From assembly GCF_010731115.1 (NCBI RefSeq), contig NZ_AP022616.1, forward strand, positions 3,038,001 through 3,102,000: a stretch of DNA of 64,000 bases, written 5' to 3'. This stretch comes from Mycolicibacterium phocaicum. GTDB lineage: Bacteria > Actinomycetota > Actinomycetes > Mycobacteriales > Mycobacteriaceae. Positions within the stretch are counted from its first letter, which is position 1, and every line of letters begins with the position of its first letter. Under the pieces are notes generated by a model, which ran no database searches, was not told where the DNA came from, and worked only from the letters and a program-made list of their open reading frames with translations. Shown piece by piece: positions 9,089 through 19,026 of this stretch. The position numbers and the translations under genes are program-made.

Positions 9089-9799
9089 ATGAGGCACATG
9101 GATAGCGGAAGCGCCTCCCCCCGCCTGCTCGTAGTCGACGACGACCCGGACGTGCTGGCCTCACTGGAGCGTGGCCTGCGGCTGTCCGGCTTCGAGGTCT
9201 CGACCGCGGTCGACGGCGCCGAAGCCCTGCGCAGTGCCACCGAATTCCGGCCGGATGCCATCATTCTGGACATCAACATGCCGGTGCTCGACGGCGTCAG
9301 CGTCGTCACCGCGCTACGCGCCATGGACAACGACGTGCCGGTGTGTGTGCTCTCGGCCCGCAGCTCGGTCGACGACCGGGTGGCGGGCCTGGAAGCCGGC
9401 GCCGACGACTACCTGGTCAAGCCATTCGTGCTGGCCGAGCTGGTGGCGCGCGTCAAGGCGCTGTTGCGCCGCCGCGGCGCGACGGCGACGTTCTCGTCGG
9501 AGACCATCTCCGTCGGGCCGCTCGAAGTCGACATCCCGGGCCGGCGGGCCCGCGTCAACGGCGCCGACGTCGACCTCACCAAGCGCGAGTTCGACCTGCT
9601 GGCCGTGCTCGCCGAGCACAAGACCGCCGTGCTGTCCCGCGCCCAGCTGCTCGAGCTGGTGTGGGGCTACGACTTCGCCGCCGACACCAACGTCGTCGAC
9701 GTGTTCATCGGCTACCTGCGCCGCAAGCTGGAGGCCAACGGTGCGCCGCGACTGTTGCACACGGTCCGCGGTGTGGGGTTCGTACTCAGGCAGCAGTAG
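9089..9799 (+). CDS. prrA: PrrA response regulator (OmpR family)
   Basis: 236 residues, the length of M. tuberculosis PrrA, beginning MRHMDSG at 9089. The receiver domain has the acidic pair D17-D19 (VVDDDPD), phosphoacceptor Asp61 (ILDINMP) and the switch Lys in DDYLVKPF. The winged-helix effector domain ends [13 protein letters not shown]. In M. tuberculosis the orthologue supports early intracellular growth and is essential in culture. Position 6 is Ser here, where the M. tuberculosis protein has Thr6, a residue reported as a serine/threonine kinase target. prrB follows after a 3-bp gap, so the pair is one operon. Confidence 0.97.
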   Translation: MRHMDSGSASPRLLVVDDDPDVLASLERGLRLSGFEVSTAVDGAEALRSATEFRPDAIILDINMPVLDGVSVVTALRAMDNDVPVCVLSARSSVDDRVAGLEAGADDYLVKPFVLAELVARVKALLRRRGATATFSSETISVGPLEVDIPGRRARVNGADVDLTKREFDLLAVLAEHKTAVLSRAQLLELVWGYDFAADTNVVDVFIGYLRRKLEANGAPRLLHTVRGVGFVLRQQ

Positions 9800-9802
9800 C
9801 CC

Positions 9803-11143
9803 GTGAACATCCTGGCGCGCGTCTTCCGTCGCACCCCGTCGCTGCAGTCGCGCGTCGCGTTCGCCACCGGTATCGCCGCGGCCATCGTGGTCGGGATCGT
9901 CGGCACCATCGTGTGGATCGGCATCACCAACGACCGCAAGGAACGGCTGGACCGCCGCCTCGACGAGGCCGCCGGCTTCGCGATCCCGTTCCTGCCGCGC
10001 GGGCTGGACGAGATTCCGCGGCCACCGCACGACGAGAACGTCGTCATCACGGCCCGCCGCAGCGGCCAGGTCAGCTCGAACTCGAACGTCGTGCTGCCGG
10101 AGCTGCCGGTCGGTTACGCCGACACCGACGTCAACGGCGTCCGCTACCGGGTGCGCACGGTGCAGATCCACATGCCGGACCCGATGCTGGTGGCGGTCGG
10201 TGCCACGTATGACGCGACGATCATCGACACCAACAACCTGCATCGCCGGGTGATCGCGTTGTGCGCGTTCGCCATTGGCGCGGCCGCCGTCGCGGGCTGG
10301 GCGCTGGCCGCGTTCGCGGTGCGTCCGCTCAAACGGCTGGCGCAGCAGACGCGCGATATCGACCCCGAAGGCGACGCCCCGCACATCGACGTCCGCGGTG
10401 CCACCGAGGCCGTCGAAATCGCCGACGCGGTCAAAGGTCTGGTGGACCGCGTGTGGGAAGAGAAGGGCCGGACGAAGGCCGCGCTGGCGTCGGCGCGTGA
10501 CTTCGCGGCGGTGTCGGCGCACGAGCTGCGCACGCCGCTGACGGCGATGCGCACCAACGTCGAAATCCTGAGCACGCTCGACCTTCCCGATGAGCAGCGC
10601 AAGGAAGTGCTGAGCGACGTGGTGCGCACCCAGTCGCGCATCGAGACCACGCTATGGGCACTGGAGCGCCTGGCACAGGGTGAGCTGTCCACCGTCGATG
10701 ACCATGTGCCCGTGGACATCACCGAACTCCTGGATCGCGCCGCGCACGACGCCATGCGCGTGTACCCGGACCTGGAGGTTTCACTGGTACCGGCGCCGAC
10801 CATCATCATCGTCGGACTGCCTGCCGGGCTGCGGCTTTCGGTCGACAACGCGATCGCCAACGCCGTCAAGCACGGCGGTGCGTCGAAAGTTCAGCTGTCC
10901 GCGGTCAGTTCGCGCGCCGGGGTCGAGATCGCCGTCGACGACGACGGCTGCGGCGTACCCGAAGACGAACGCCTGAAGGTCTTCGGCCGATTCAACCGGG
11001 GCTCCACGGCATCACACTCGGGCTCCGGGCTGGGCCTCGCGCTGGTGGCCCAGCAGGCCGAATTGCACGGCGGCACCGCGACATTGGAGACCAGCCCCCT
11101 TGGCGGGACGCGGCTGTTGCTGCGGCTGCCCGGACATCGCTGA
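9803..11143 (+). CDS. prrB: PrrB sensor histidine kinase
   Basis: 446 residues from a GTG three bases after the prrA stop. There is a first membrane helix (about 18-42), a roughly 100-residue periplasmic domain, a second helix (about 147-170), then HAMP. The dimerisation domain carries the H-box SAHELRTPLTAM, and the ATPase domain has N-box VDNAIANAVKHGG, G1 VDDDGCGVP and G2 GSGLGLALV. It should autophosphorylate on the H-box His and pass phosphate to PrrA Asp61. The signal sensed is not evident from sequence. It is convergent with arfA across a hairpin-rich spacer. Confidence 0.97.
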   Translation: MNILARVFRRTPSLQSRVAFATGIAAAIVVGIVGTIVWIGITNDRKERLDRRLDEAAGFAIPFLPRGLDEIPRPPHDENVVITARRSGQVSSNSNVVLPELPVGYADTDVNGVRYRVRTVQIHMPDPMLVAVGATYDATIIDTNNLHRRVIALCAFAIGAAAVAGWALAAFAVRPLKRLAQQTRDIDPEGDAPHIDVRGATEAVEIADAVKGLVDRVWEEKGRTKAALASARDFAAVSAHELRTPLTAMRTNVEILSTLDLPDEQRKEVLSDVVRTQSRIETTLWALERLAQGELSTVDDHVPVDITELLDRAAHDAMRVYPDLEVSLVPAPTIIIVGLPAGLRLSVDNAIANAVKHGGASKVQLSAVSSRAGVEIAVDDDGCGVPEDERLKVFGRFNRGSTASHSGSGLGLALVAQQAELHGGTATLETSPLGGTRLLLRLPGHR

Positions 11144-11251
11144 GCCCGGCGCCGCCTCCACCGCGACTGTGCACACAGATGGCAAGATTCGCGGATCCCG
11201 GGCTCTCATTGCACACTCGCGGATGCATAGCCCGACGTCCTCACCACGAAT

Positions 11252-11297
11252 GTGCAGTCAGATCGCAATTCTCCGAAAATTGCCGATCTGTGTGCAC
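11252..11297. terminator. Hairpin between convergent prrB and arfA, with a third related arm upstream
   Basis: Arms 11252-11270 and 11278-11297 form a long stem (GTGCAGTCAGATCGCAATT against AATTGCCGATCTGTGTGCAC, one bulge and two mismatches) with a seven-base loop. A further copy of the arm in direct orientation lies at 11169-11187. There is no T-tract on either side. The position between two convergent stop codons argues for bidirectional termination. The rest of the 190-bp spacer has no open frame worth calling, so no arfB/arfC is present here. Confidence 0.55.
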
Positions 11298-11333
11298 GCT
11301 CGCGGCGGCTCGGAGAGTTGCCGGCGCTACCGC

Positions 11334-12332
11334 TCAGCCGACGGTGATCTCGACCCGGCGGTTCTTCGCGCGGCCTTCCTCGGTGCTGTTGTCGGCGATC
11401 GGGTTGGCCGAACCGGCACCGCGGGCCGTCATCTTCGCCGCCAGCACGCCGTTCGAAACCAGCGCGGCGGCAACGGCTTTGGCCCGGGTGTCGCTCAGCT
11501 TGAGGTTGACGGCGTCGCTGCCCTGGTTGTCGGTGTAGCCGGTCACGGTGACCGCACCATTCGGGCAGCCCTTGATCTTGTCGGCGATCTGGACCAGCAG
11601 CCGGCGGGACTCCCCCGTCATCTGCGAGCCGCCGGTGACAAAACTGATCGGGGTCCGCAGCAGCTCTGTGACGTCCGTCTGCACCTTCGCGCAGGGGCCA
11701 CCGGCCGGAGCAGGTGCGGGCCCGGGAGCGGGAGCTGACGAGGGTTCCGGCGCGGGCGGCGCCACGGGACCGCCAGGCGCCGGGATCTGAATGTTGTTGG
11801 CCAGCTTCGCACCCGGGAACGACAGGGCCGCGGCGCTCTGCACCTCACCGGCCACGTCGAGGTTGGGCGCCGTGCCCATCAGCGTGACGGTGGCGCCGTC
11901 GATGGACAGCCCGAAATCCGGGATGGCATCGGCCGCGGAGAACACGTTGCCGATGGCCGCCATGTCCGGAGTGCCGGCACCGTCAACGACGGTCGTCTTG
12001 TCGTCGAGGGTGGCATTCAGCCACTGCGCCTTGACCGCAGCGGCCAGTTCGGACTTCGACCGGGTGTTGGCCAGGCTGCCCGTCAGGGTGACGGTGTTGC
12101 CGTCGCGGGTCAGCGCGAACGGCGCGGAGGTCAGCTCGGGTTGCGCCTGCGTCGGTACCGCCGAGGCCGCGATGGAACTCGGAGCCCGGTGCTCGTCCGA
12201 GGTGCCGAACACCACCCAGCCGACGGCGGCGACGACGGCCACCACGACACCGACCGCAGCCACGATGCCGCGCGTGCCCAGCCGGCGCACGATGCCGGAC
12301 GGCTCGGTGGTGACGTCAGCTGTGTCCGGCAT
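11334..12332 (-). CDS. arfA: ArfA/OmpATb-type outer-membrane-associated protein
   Basis: 332 residues from an ATG at 12332, preceded by a strong AGGAGGG. One N-terminal membrane helix (22-43), a BON-domain region (about 70-185), a Pro/Ala-rich linker (184-213) and a C-terminal OmpA/peptidoglycan-binding domain (about 215-332). Two cysteines (214 and 256) bracket the start of the OmpA domain, as in M. tuberculosis OmpATb where they form a disulfide. In M. tuberculosis arfA is followed by arfB and arfC and the operon helps neutralise acid; here both small genes are missing and the next gene is the convergent prrB. Confidence 0.95.
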   Translation of the reverse strand: MPDTADVTTEPSGIVRRLGTRGIVAAVGVVVAVVAAVGWVVFGTSDEHRAPSSIAASAVPTQAQPELTSAPFALTRDGNTVTLTGSLANTRSKSELAAAVKAQWLNATLDDKTTVVDGAGTPDMAAIGNVFSAADAIPDFGLSIDGATVTLMGTAPNLDVAGEVQSAAALSFPGAKLANNIQIPAPGGPVAPPAPEPSSAPAPGPAPAPAGGPCAKVQTDVTELLRTPISFVTGGSQMTGESRRLLVQIADKIKGCPNGAVTVTGYTDNQGSDAVNLKLSDTRAKAVAAALVSNGVLAAKMTARGAGSANPIADNSTEEGRAKNRRVEITVG

Positions 12333-12361
12333 GCAAAACCCTCCTGAAAACAATTCGAGCC

Positions 12362-12425
12362 TAGGGCCCGACGGCTGTGGAGACGGCACGTTGCCGCCAT
12401 GACACGCCACAACCGCCGGGCCCTA
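12362..12425 (-). terminator. Long-stem hairpin downstream of the FKBP gene
   Basis: Arms 12362-12380 and 12407-12425 pair over 19 bp with two mismatches (TAGGGCCCGACGGCTGTGG against its near complement), with a 26-base loop. It begins 24 bases after the FKBP stop and lies just upstream of arfA on the same strand. No T-tract follows. It could end FKBP transcription or fold in the arfA leader. Confidence 0.5.
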
Positions 12426-12448
12426 AGCCCGACAAAAGTCGATCCGGG

Positions 12449-12814
12449 TCAGCGCACGCCGACGAGGTCGATGACGAAGATCAGCGTCTTGCCGGACAGG
12501 CGATGCCCACCACCGGCGGGGCCGTAGGCCTGTGCGGGCGGAATGGTCAGCTTGCGCCGGCCGCCCACGCGCATCCCGGGGATGCCGTCCTGCCAGCCCT
12601 GGATCAGGCCGCGCAGGGGGAATTCGATGGTCTCGCCGCGGTTCCAGGAGCTGTCGAACTCCTCACCGGTGTCGTACTCGACGCCGACGTAGTGCACCGT
12701 GACGTTGCCGCCGGGCACCGCCTCGGCACCGTCGCCGACGATGACGTCCTCGATCACCAGCGAGTCAGGTGCCGGGCCGTCCGGAAATTCGATCTCAGGT
12801 TTGGTGTTAGCCAC
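12449..12814 (-). CDS. FKBP-type peptidyl-prolyl cis-trans isomerase
   Basis: 121 residues from a GTG at 12814 (VANTKPEIEFPDG); an in-frame extension upstream is Pro/Arg-poor in motif content and unlikely. The chain has the FKBP core: VTVHYVGVEYDTGEEFDSSW, then FPLRGLIQGWQDGIPGMRVGGRR, LTIPPAQAYG and a final hydrophobic strand LIFVIDLVGV. The residues that line the FK506 pocket (Tyr, Asp, Trp, Tyr) are present. No signal peptide, so it is a cytoplasmic single-domain isomerase acting in protein folding. It lies between arfA and the MarR gene, all on the minus strand. Confidence 0.9.
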   Translation of the reverse strand: MANTKPEIEFPDGPAPDSLVIEDVIVGDGAEAVPGGNVTVHYVGVEYDTGEEFDSSWNRGETIEFPLRGLIQGWQDGIPGMRVGGRRKLTIPPAQAYGPAGGGHRLSGKTLIFVIDLVGVR

Positions 12815-12864
12815 GGGGACCACCGTAGTCGGGCACCCGACGCGGGTGGACAGGAACCGCACCC

Positions 12865-13284
12865 CTAGTGGCGGCGCAGCCGCCTCAGCAGGTCACGGAG
12901 CGTGGCGAGCTCGTCGGCGTCCAGCGTGGCAAACACGGGCGGGGCCGGGTCGTCGAGCTGGCCGATACCGCGCAGCACTGCGCCACCGGCGTCCGTCAGG
13001 GACACCAGTTTGCAGCGCCGGTTCTCCGGATCTGGTTGGCGCACAACCAATCCACGCTCTTCCAGATCGTTGATCGCGACGGTGGTGGCCGGCGCGTCCA
13101 TGCCGGTCGCGGCGGCGATCTCTTTGGCCGTCATGGCCTTGGCATCGAGCCGGCGCAGAATCCGGGCACGGCTGAAGGGCAAGCCCGTCTGCTCGACCAC
13201 CGCGCGTTTCCAGCTGTCACGGTTCTCGACCACGACGGCGGCCATGGTCTGCCAGACCTCGTCGGCCAGCGAATCAGAGGACAC
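12865..13284 (-). CDS. MarR-family transcriptional regulator
   Basis: 139 residues from a GTG at 13284, which lies inside the end of the MFS gene (11-bp overlap). The winged helix-turn-helix is evident: FSRARILRRLDAKAMTAKE, a recognition region TGMDAPATTVAINDLEERGL and the wing RQPDPENRRCKLVSLTDAG. MarR proteins are dimeric repressors relieved by small ligands or oxidation. Being cotranscribed and overlapping with a drug-efflux MFS gene, it most likely represses that operon. A nested palindrome sits over the MFS start codon. Confidence 0.88.
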   Translation of the reverse strand: MSSDSLADEVWQTMAAVVVENRDSWKRAVVEQTGLPFSRARILRRLDAKAMTAKEIAAATGMDAPATTVAINDLEERGLVVRQPDPENRRCKLVSLTDAGGAVLRGIGQLDDPAPPVFATLDADELATLRDLLRRLRRH

Positions 13285-14728
13285 CGGCAGGCTCCGGCTT
13301 GCGGGAACCCGCGATGAGTGGAGCCAGCTGTTCGGCGGAACGCAGCGCCCGCGGCGAGGTCGAGACGAAGCCCAGCGTGGCGACCGCCACGCCGATCCCG
13401 ACGCACATCCACCACAGCGGCCGCGCCTGCGTGGCGAAGTCGACGCCGCTGCCGGCCAGTGCCGAGCCGGCGATCGAACCGCACAGTGCCACACCGATAC
13501 TCACGCCGACCTGGCGGCTGGTGGAGGTCACAGCCGCCGCGGCACCGGCACGGTCCACCGGCATGCCGCTCACGGCGGCGTTGGTCACTGGCGCATTCAT
13601 CATCGCGAACCCTATGCCGTACACCGCGAATATGACGACTACTCGCCACATCGGCGTCGTCGCCGTCAGCGTCGTCAGCATCAGTGCCGCCGAGGCCATC
13701 AGAACGCCGGCGGCCATCAGTGACGGCCGGGCGCCGTAGCGCCCGACGATTCGTCCGGACAACGGTGAAAAGACAAGGGCACCAATGGCAATGGGCAGAT
13801 AGATGATGCCGGTGTGCATCGCCGAGTAGTGCCGCTCGTTCTGCAGGTAGAACGACATCATGAACAGGAAGGCGCCCCAGCCTGTCAGCGCCATCACGGC
13901 GGTGACAGTGGCGCCGGCGAACGGGATGCTGCGGAAGAAGCGCAGATCGATGAACGGGTCGTGGCGCCGGCGCTCGTAGCGCAGGAAAGCCACGAGGGCC
14001 ACCACGGCCAGCGCCGCAATGGCCAGTGTGCGGGGATGGGTCCAGCCCATACCGGGCCCCTCGATGAGGGTGAAGACCAGGCTGAACAGGAACAGCACTC
14101 CCAGGCCCTGACCGATCGGGTCGACGTCGCGCATGGTGCCCGACTTGCTCTCCGGGACGAAGATCGCGGTCAGCACGATGGCGGCCAGGCAGATCGGCAG
14201 GTTGATCCAAAACACCGACCGCCAGCCGACGGCCTGGATCAGCAGGCCACCGACCGTCGGTCCGAGTGCCATCGAGATACCGACCACGCCGCCCCAGAAA
14301 CCGAGCGCGCGCGCACGTTCCACCCTTCCGGTGAATACCTGCGAAATGATCGACAGCGCAACAGGATTGAGCATGGAGCCGCCGATGCCCTGCACCAGGC
14401 GCGCACCGATCAACGCATCGGCGGTCGGCGCGAGGCTGCAGAGCAGCGAGCCGGACGCGAAGATCGTCAACCCGATCTGGAACACCCGCCGGCGGCCGAA
14501 GCGGTCACCGGCGGCGCCGGAGAGCATCAGCAGCGAGGCCAGCACCAGCGTGTAGACGTCGACGACCCACTGCATCTGGGTGGCGCTCGCGCCGAGGTCG
14601 CGGCGGATCGACGGGATGGCGACGTTGACGATGGTGGAGTCCATCGACACGATCAGCAGACTCAGGCAGCAGGAGATCAGGATGATCGTCTTGCGCCGCG
14701 AGTCGAGCGCGTCGATAGTTGTATTCAC
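13274..14728 (-). CDS. DHA2-family (14-helix) MFS drug-efflux transporter
   Basis: 484 residues from a GTG at 14728. It has the hallmarks of EmrB/QacA-type drug:H+ antiporters: helix 1 SMDSTIVNVAIPSI, LASLLMLSGAAGDRFGRRRVF (motif A) and GARLVQGIGGSMLNP, plus about 14 hydrophobic segments. It should export hydrophobic toxic compounds with proton influx. The stop codon lies within the start of the coupled MarR gene, so pump and regulator are one operon. The start codon is embedded in an inverted repeat likely to be the operator. Confidence 0.9.
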   Translation of the reverse strand: MNTTIDALDSRRKTIILISCCLSLLIVSMDSTIVNVAIPSIRRDLGASATQMQWVVDVYTLVLASLLMLSGAAGDRFGRRRVFQIGLTIFASGSLLCSLAPTADALIGARLVQGIGGSMLNPVALSIISQVFTGRVERARALGFWGGVVGISMALGPTVGGLLIQAVGWRSVFWINLPICLAAIVLTAIFVPESKSGTMRDVDPIGQGLGVLFLFSLVFTLIEGPGMGWTHPRTLAIAALAVVALVAFLRYERRRHDPFIDLRFFRSIPFAGATVTAVMALTGWGAFLFMMSFYLQNERHYSAMHTGIIYLPIAIGALVFSPLSGRIVGRYGARPSLMAAGVLMASAALMLTTLTATTPMWRVVVIFAVYGIGFAMMNAPVTNAAVSGMPVDRAGAAAAVTSTSRQVGVSIGVALCGSIAGSALAGSGVDFATQARPLWWMCVGIGVAVATLGFVSTSPRALRSAEQLAPLIAGSRKPEPAGVL

Positions 14729-14751
14729 ACAACCATTGTGAAACTACAACT
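14717..14751. promoter_or_regulatory. Nested palindrome over the MFS start: candidate MarR operator
   Basis: Outer arms AGTTGTA (14717-14723) and TACAACT (14745-14751) enclose inner arms TTCACA (14724-14729) and TGTGAA (14737-14742). The site covers the GTG start of the MFS gene. Position and symmetry fit autorepression of the MFS-marR operon by the cotranscribed MarR protein; this is inferred. Confidence 0.6.
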
Positions 14752-14815
14752 GTCTTTGACGCAACGTCGTACCGGAGTGACATTGGCGACATGAGCAGAA
14801 CGCGCGCGCTCGGCG

Positions 14816-14882
14816 CCCGCGAGCGGCCCCGAAGTGCACGTGAAAAGCGGCGTGTTGCCGTACAGACACGGCCACTCGCGGG
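14816..14882 (+). repeat. Dispersed 67-68-bp repeat, copy 1
   Basis: Starts CCCGCGAGCG and ends CACTCGCGGG, so the termini are inverted repeats. The inner block GGCGTGTTGCCGTACAGAC is identical in a second copy at 62229-62296 on the opposite strand. It lies between the MFS promoter and the gltA2 terminator. No open frame spans it. Confidence 0.7.
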
Positions 14883-14919
14883 AAAAGAGAAAGCCCCTCG
14901 CGCACAGTGCGCAAGGGGC
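14882..14919 (-). terminator. Intrinsic terminator of gltA2
   Basis: On the minus strand a 13-bp stem GCCCCTTGCGCAC / GTGCGCGAGGGGC (14893-14919, one G:T-type mismatch) with a tight one-base centre is followed by TTTCTCTTTT. It begins 15 bases after the gltA2 stop. This is one of the few hairpins in the window with a proper U-tract. Confidence 0.8.
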
Positions 14920-14933
14920 CGTCTCGGTGAAAC

Positions 14934-16229
<1,296 letters not shown>

Positions 16230-16347
16230 TTGAACCCCTTTTGCGGTGTCGACTTGCAGTGTCGGCAGGTGAAACGTCCGGGACTAGACGGTAGTCGTTA
16301 AGAGAACTATGTGCTTGCTCGGGTCGCCATAACCCCGCTGCCAAGCA

Positions 16348-17619
16348 TCATTTGCGAGCCACCTGATAGCGCACGAACGCCGGTACCACCAGAACCGAGA
16401 CGACGACGCCGACCACCACCAGGACGCCGCCGCCGGCCGCGGCCACCGTCGTCCCCACGACCGCGGCCGCCGCGCCGTGCACAGCGTCAGCAATCCGCGG
16501 CCCGCCCGCGACCACCACCGTGAACACGCCCTGCAAACGGCCACGCAGCTCGTCGGACGCGGCTTCCTGCAGGATCGTGCTCCGGAACACCGCCGAGACC
16601 ATGTCCGCGGCGCCGCCGACGGCCAGCAGCACCAGGGCGATCCAGAGGAATCCGTCGGGCCGGCCGGTGGCGTGGCCGACCGCCAGCCCGAAACCGGCCA
16701 TGGCCGCACCCCACACCACGATCGAGACCACGACCGCCAACCCCTGCCTGCGGACCCGGGGCAACCACCCCGAGAACACCCCGCCGGCCACCGCGCCGAC
16801 CGCCATGGCCGCCGACAGCAGCGCCATCGCCGTCCCGCCCGCGACCGGTCCGCCGAAGTTCTCGTGGGCCATCTGCGGGAACAGCGCGCGCGGCATGCCG
16901 AGGATCATCGCGATGAGGTCGACCACAAAGGACATCAGGACGACGCGGTTGCCCGACAGATAGCGAAAACCGTCCAGCACGGCCGCGAAGCCCCAGCGTG
17001 AGGTGTCGTCGTCGGGCGAGTGCTCGGGTGGCATCGGGGTGAGCCGGAACGTGGCCCAGATCGGCGCGATCGTGGTGAGGGCGTCGATGAAATACAGCGT
17101 CGACAGGTCGACCCACCGCAGCAGCACACCGGCGAGCAGTGGGCCGATGATCGCGCCTGCCTGGAACACCGTCATGTTGAGCGAGTTGGCGGCGGGCAGT
17201 TGCTCGGCCGGCAGCATCCGCGGGATCGCAGCCGAGCGCGTCGGTGAGTTGATCGCGTAGAACGCCTGCTGCACCGACAGCAGGCACAGCACCAGCCAGA
17301 CATTGTTGAGCCCGGCCGCGGCCTGCACCCACAACAGCACCGACGCGACTGCCAGCCCGCACGAGGCGATGATCAGCAGCCGCCGGCGGTCCATCGCGTC
17401 GGCCCAGGCGCCGCCCCACAGGCCGAACACGATGAGCGGCACCACGCTGAACACACCCGCCAACCCGACGTAGGCCGAGTTCTGCGTCAGCGCGTACAGC
17501 TGCACCGGCACCGCGAAGATCGTCAGGTTGGCCCCGATCACCGTGACGACGCTGGACCCCCACAAGCGGCGGTAGTCGGGGTTGCGCAGCGGTGTGGTGT
17601 CGGCGATCAGGCCTCTCAT
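16348..17619 (-). CDS. MFS transporter (EntS/MFS_3-like)
   Basis: 423 residues with about twelve hydrophobic segments. The N-terminus TTPLRNPDYRRLWGSSVVTVIG and the loop WGGAWADAMDRRRLLI are characteristic of the MFS_3 group that includes enterobactin exporter EntS and macrolide-efflux proteins. A conserved NSPTRSAAIPRMLP segment follows helix 4. It is on the same strand as pdxH (28 bp upstream) and gltA2 (118 bp downstream). Substrate cannot be assigned. The C-terminal third is unusually rich in Ala, Gly and Val. Confidence 0.87.
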   Translation of the reverse strand: MRGLIADTTPLRNPDYRRLWGSSVVTVIGANLTIFAVPVQLYALTQNSAYVGLAGVFSVVPLIVFGLWGGAWADAMDRRRLLIIASCGLAVASVLLWVQAAAGLNNVWLVLCLLSVQQAFYAINSPTRSAAIPRMLPAEQLPAANSLNMTVFQAGAIIGPLLAGVLLRWVDLSTLYFIDALTTIAPIWATFRLTPMPPEHSPDDDTSRWGFAAVLDGFRYLSGNRVVLMSFVVDLIAMILGMPRALFPQMAHENFGGPVAGGTAMALLSAAMAVGAVAGGVFSGWLPRVRRQGLAVVVSIVVWGAAMAGFGLAVGHATGRPDGFLWIALVLLAVGGAADMVSAVFRSTILQEAASDELRGRLQGVFTVVVAGGPRIADAVHGAAAAVVGTTVAAAGGGVLVVVGVVVSVLVVPAFVRYQVARK

Positions 17620-17647
17620 CGGCGGGCGAGCGAAGCGACGGGGAAAT

Positions 17648-18331
17648 TCACGGCTGGAGCCGTTCGATGCGGTCGCCCGTGACGCGAATCCTGTTGTGCA
17701 CCCGGTTCTCTCGGCCCTGCCAGAACTCGATCACTTCCGGGGCGATGAGGTAGCCGCCCCAGTTCGGCGGCACCGGCACCTCCGGCACGTCGGCGAATCG
17801 CTCGGTCACGTCACGCAACTGTTCCAGCAGCGCCGCCCGCGAGGCAATCGATTTTGACTGGTGCGACGCCCATGCCCCCAGCTGCGAACCCCGCGGCCGT
17901 TTGGACCAGTACTCGGCGGTGTGCTCGGCGTCGACCCTGGTCACCGCACCGCGGATATGGATCTGACGGCCCAGCAGGTACCAGGGGAACGTCGCCGACG
18001 CGTAGGGCACCGCCGCCAGCTGCTCACCCTTGTCGGAGTCGTAGTTGGTGTAGAAGGAGACGCCCGTCTCTTCGATCGATTTGCACAGCACCGAGCGCGT
18101 GACGGGATGGCCCTGCGCATCGACGGTGCCCAGCACCATGGCGTTGGGTTCGGAGACGCCGGCCTGCACGGCCTCGGCCATCCAGTCGCGGAACAGCGCC
18201 AGCCAGCCCCGGTTGAGCCAGTCGACGTCGAGGTCGACACTGCCGTCCTTCTCCGTCGAGCCGTATTCGACCCGCATCCGGGCGAGATGATCACTGTGGT
18301 CGGACACCATGATCGGCGACGGTACGCCCAT
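17648..18331 (-). CDS. pdxH: Pyridoxamine 5'-phosphate oxidase
   Basis: 227 residues from the ATG at 18331 (MGVPSPIM); longer starts would run into the divergent gene, and the ATG at 18310 is the alternative. This FMN enzyme oxidises pyridoxamine or pyridoxine 5'-phosphate to PLP. Diagnostic segments are [64 protein letters not shown] and the C-terminal [15 protein letters not shown], which is the PdxH signature. The full C-terminal dimerisation domain separates it from the smaller PPOX proteins later in the window. Confidence 0.95.
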   Translation of the reverse strand: MGVPSPIMVSDHSDHLARMRVEYGSTEKDGSVDLDVDWLNRGWLALFRDWMAEAVQAGVSEPNAMVLGTVDAQGHPVTRSVLCKSIEETGVSFYTNYDSDKGEQLAAVPYASATFPWYLLGRQIHIRGAVTRVDAEHTAEYWSKRPRGSQLGAWASHQSKSIASRAALLEQLRDVTERFADVPEVPVPPNWGGYLIAPEVIEFWQGRENRVHNRIRVTGDRIERLQP

Positions 18332-18350
18332 ACGGTGACACAATGCAGAC

Positions 18351-18971
18351 ATGGCGTCGGACGCACCGCGGGACCATTCAGTATTCGTCTCGGCGGCAAC
18401 AGCTTTCGCGGACCTGGTGGCACTGATCCCGGCCACGGCATGGGACGGTCCCGGGCTGGGAGACTGGGACCTGCGGGCGCTGGTCGGGCACACCTCGCGG
18501 TCACTGATCACCGTCAGCAGCTACCTGCGCACGCCCGCCGACCGGGAGGACGTGACCGGACCGGCGCACTACTACGCGCTGATGCGCGGCTACGCGGCCG
18601 GCAGCCCCGATATCGTCGAGCGCGGCCGGGAAGCCGGACGCAATCTCGGGACGGACCCCGCTGCCACGGTCGCCGATCTCCTCCGCCAGGTGCTGACCGA
18701 CCTGGACGGAGCGGGCGACCCGCTGATCGCCGTGATCGGCGGCCTGGGCATCCGGCTGAGCAACTACCTGCCGACCCGGGTGTTCGAGCTGACGGTGCAC
18801 AGCCTCGACATCGCGCGCGCCACCGGAACCGATGTTGCCCTGCCTGACGAAGCGCTACGCGATGCCACCGTCCTGGCCGCGCAGATCGCGGCGCTGACCG
18901 GTCAGGCCGCAGAAGTGCTGCCGGCGCTCACTGGACGCGGTGGTCTACCTGCCGGTTTCTCCGTCGTCTGA
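18351..18971 (+). CDS. DinB/mycothiol-dependent maleylpyruvate isomerase-like protein
   Basis: 206 residues. The start resembles actinobacterial DinB-like four-helix proteins of the maleylpyruvate isomerase family: [31 protein letters not shown] contains the first metal-ligand His, and [19 protein letters not shown] carries the HSxD pair. Family members use mycothiol as cofactor or act as mycothiol S-transferases; the particular reaction is unknown. The ATG at 18351 lies 19 bp from the divergent pdxH start, so their promoters overlap. Confidence 0.75.
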   Translation: MASDAPRDHSVFVSAATAFADLVALIPATAWDGPGLGDWDLRALVGHTSRSLITVSSYLRTPADREDVTGPAHYYALMRGYAAGSPDIVERGREAGRNLGTDPAATVADLLRQVLTDLDGAGDPLIAVIGGLGIRLSNYLPTRVFELTVHSLDIARATGTDVALPDEALRDATVLAAQIAALTGQAAEVLPALTGRGGLPAGFSVV

Positions 18972-19026
18972 CCGCTTGTTACCGGCCGGTAGGCCCCGGC
19001 CCATCGGCTAGTGGAACAATTTCGGC

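Noticed and set aside
16230..16347. Specific regulator site upstream of gltA2
   Set aside because: I looked for palindromes in this 118-bp spacer, where a regulator of citrate synthase might bind, and found none convincing.
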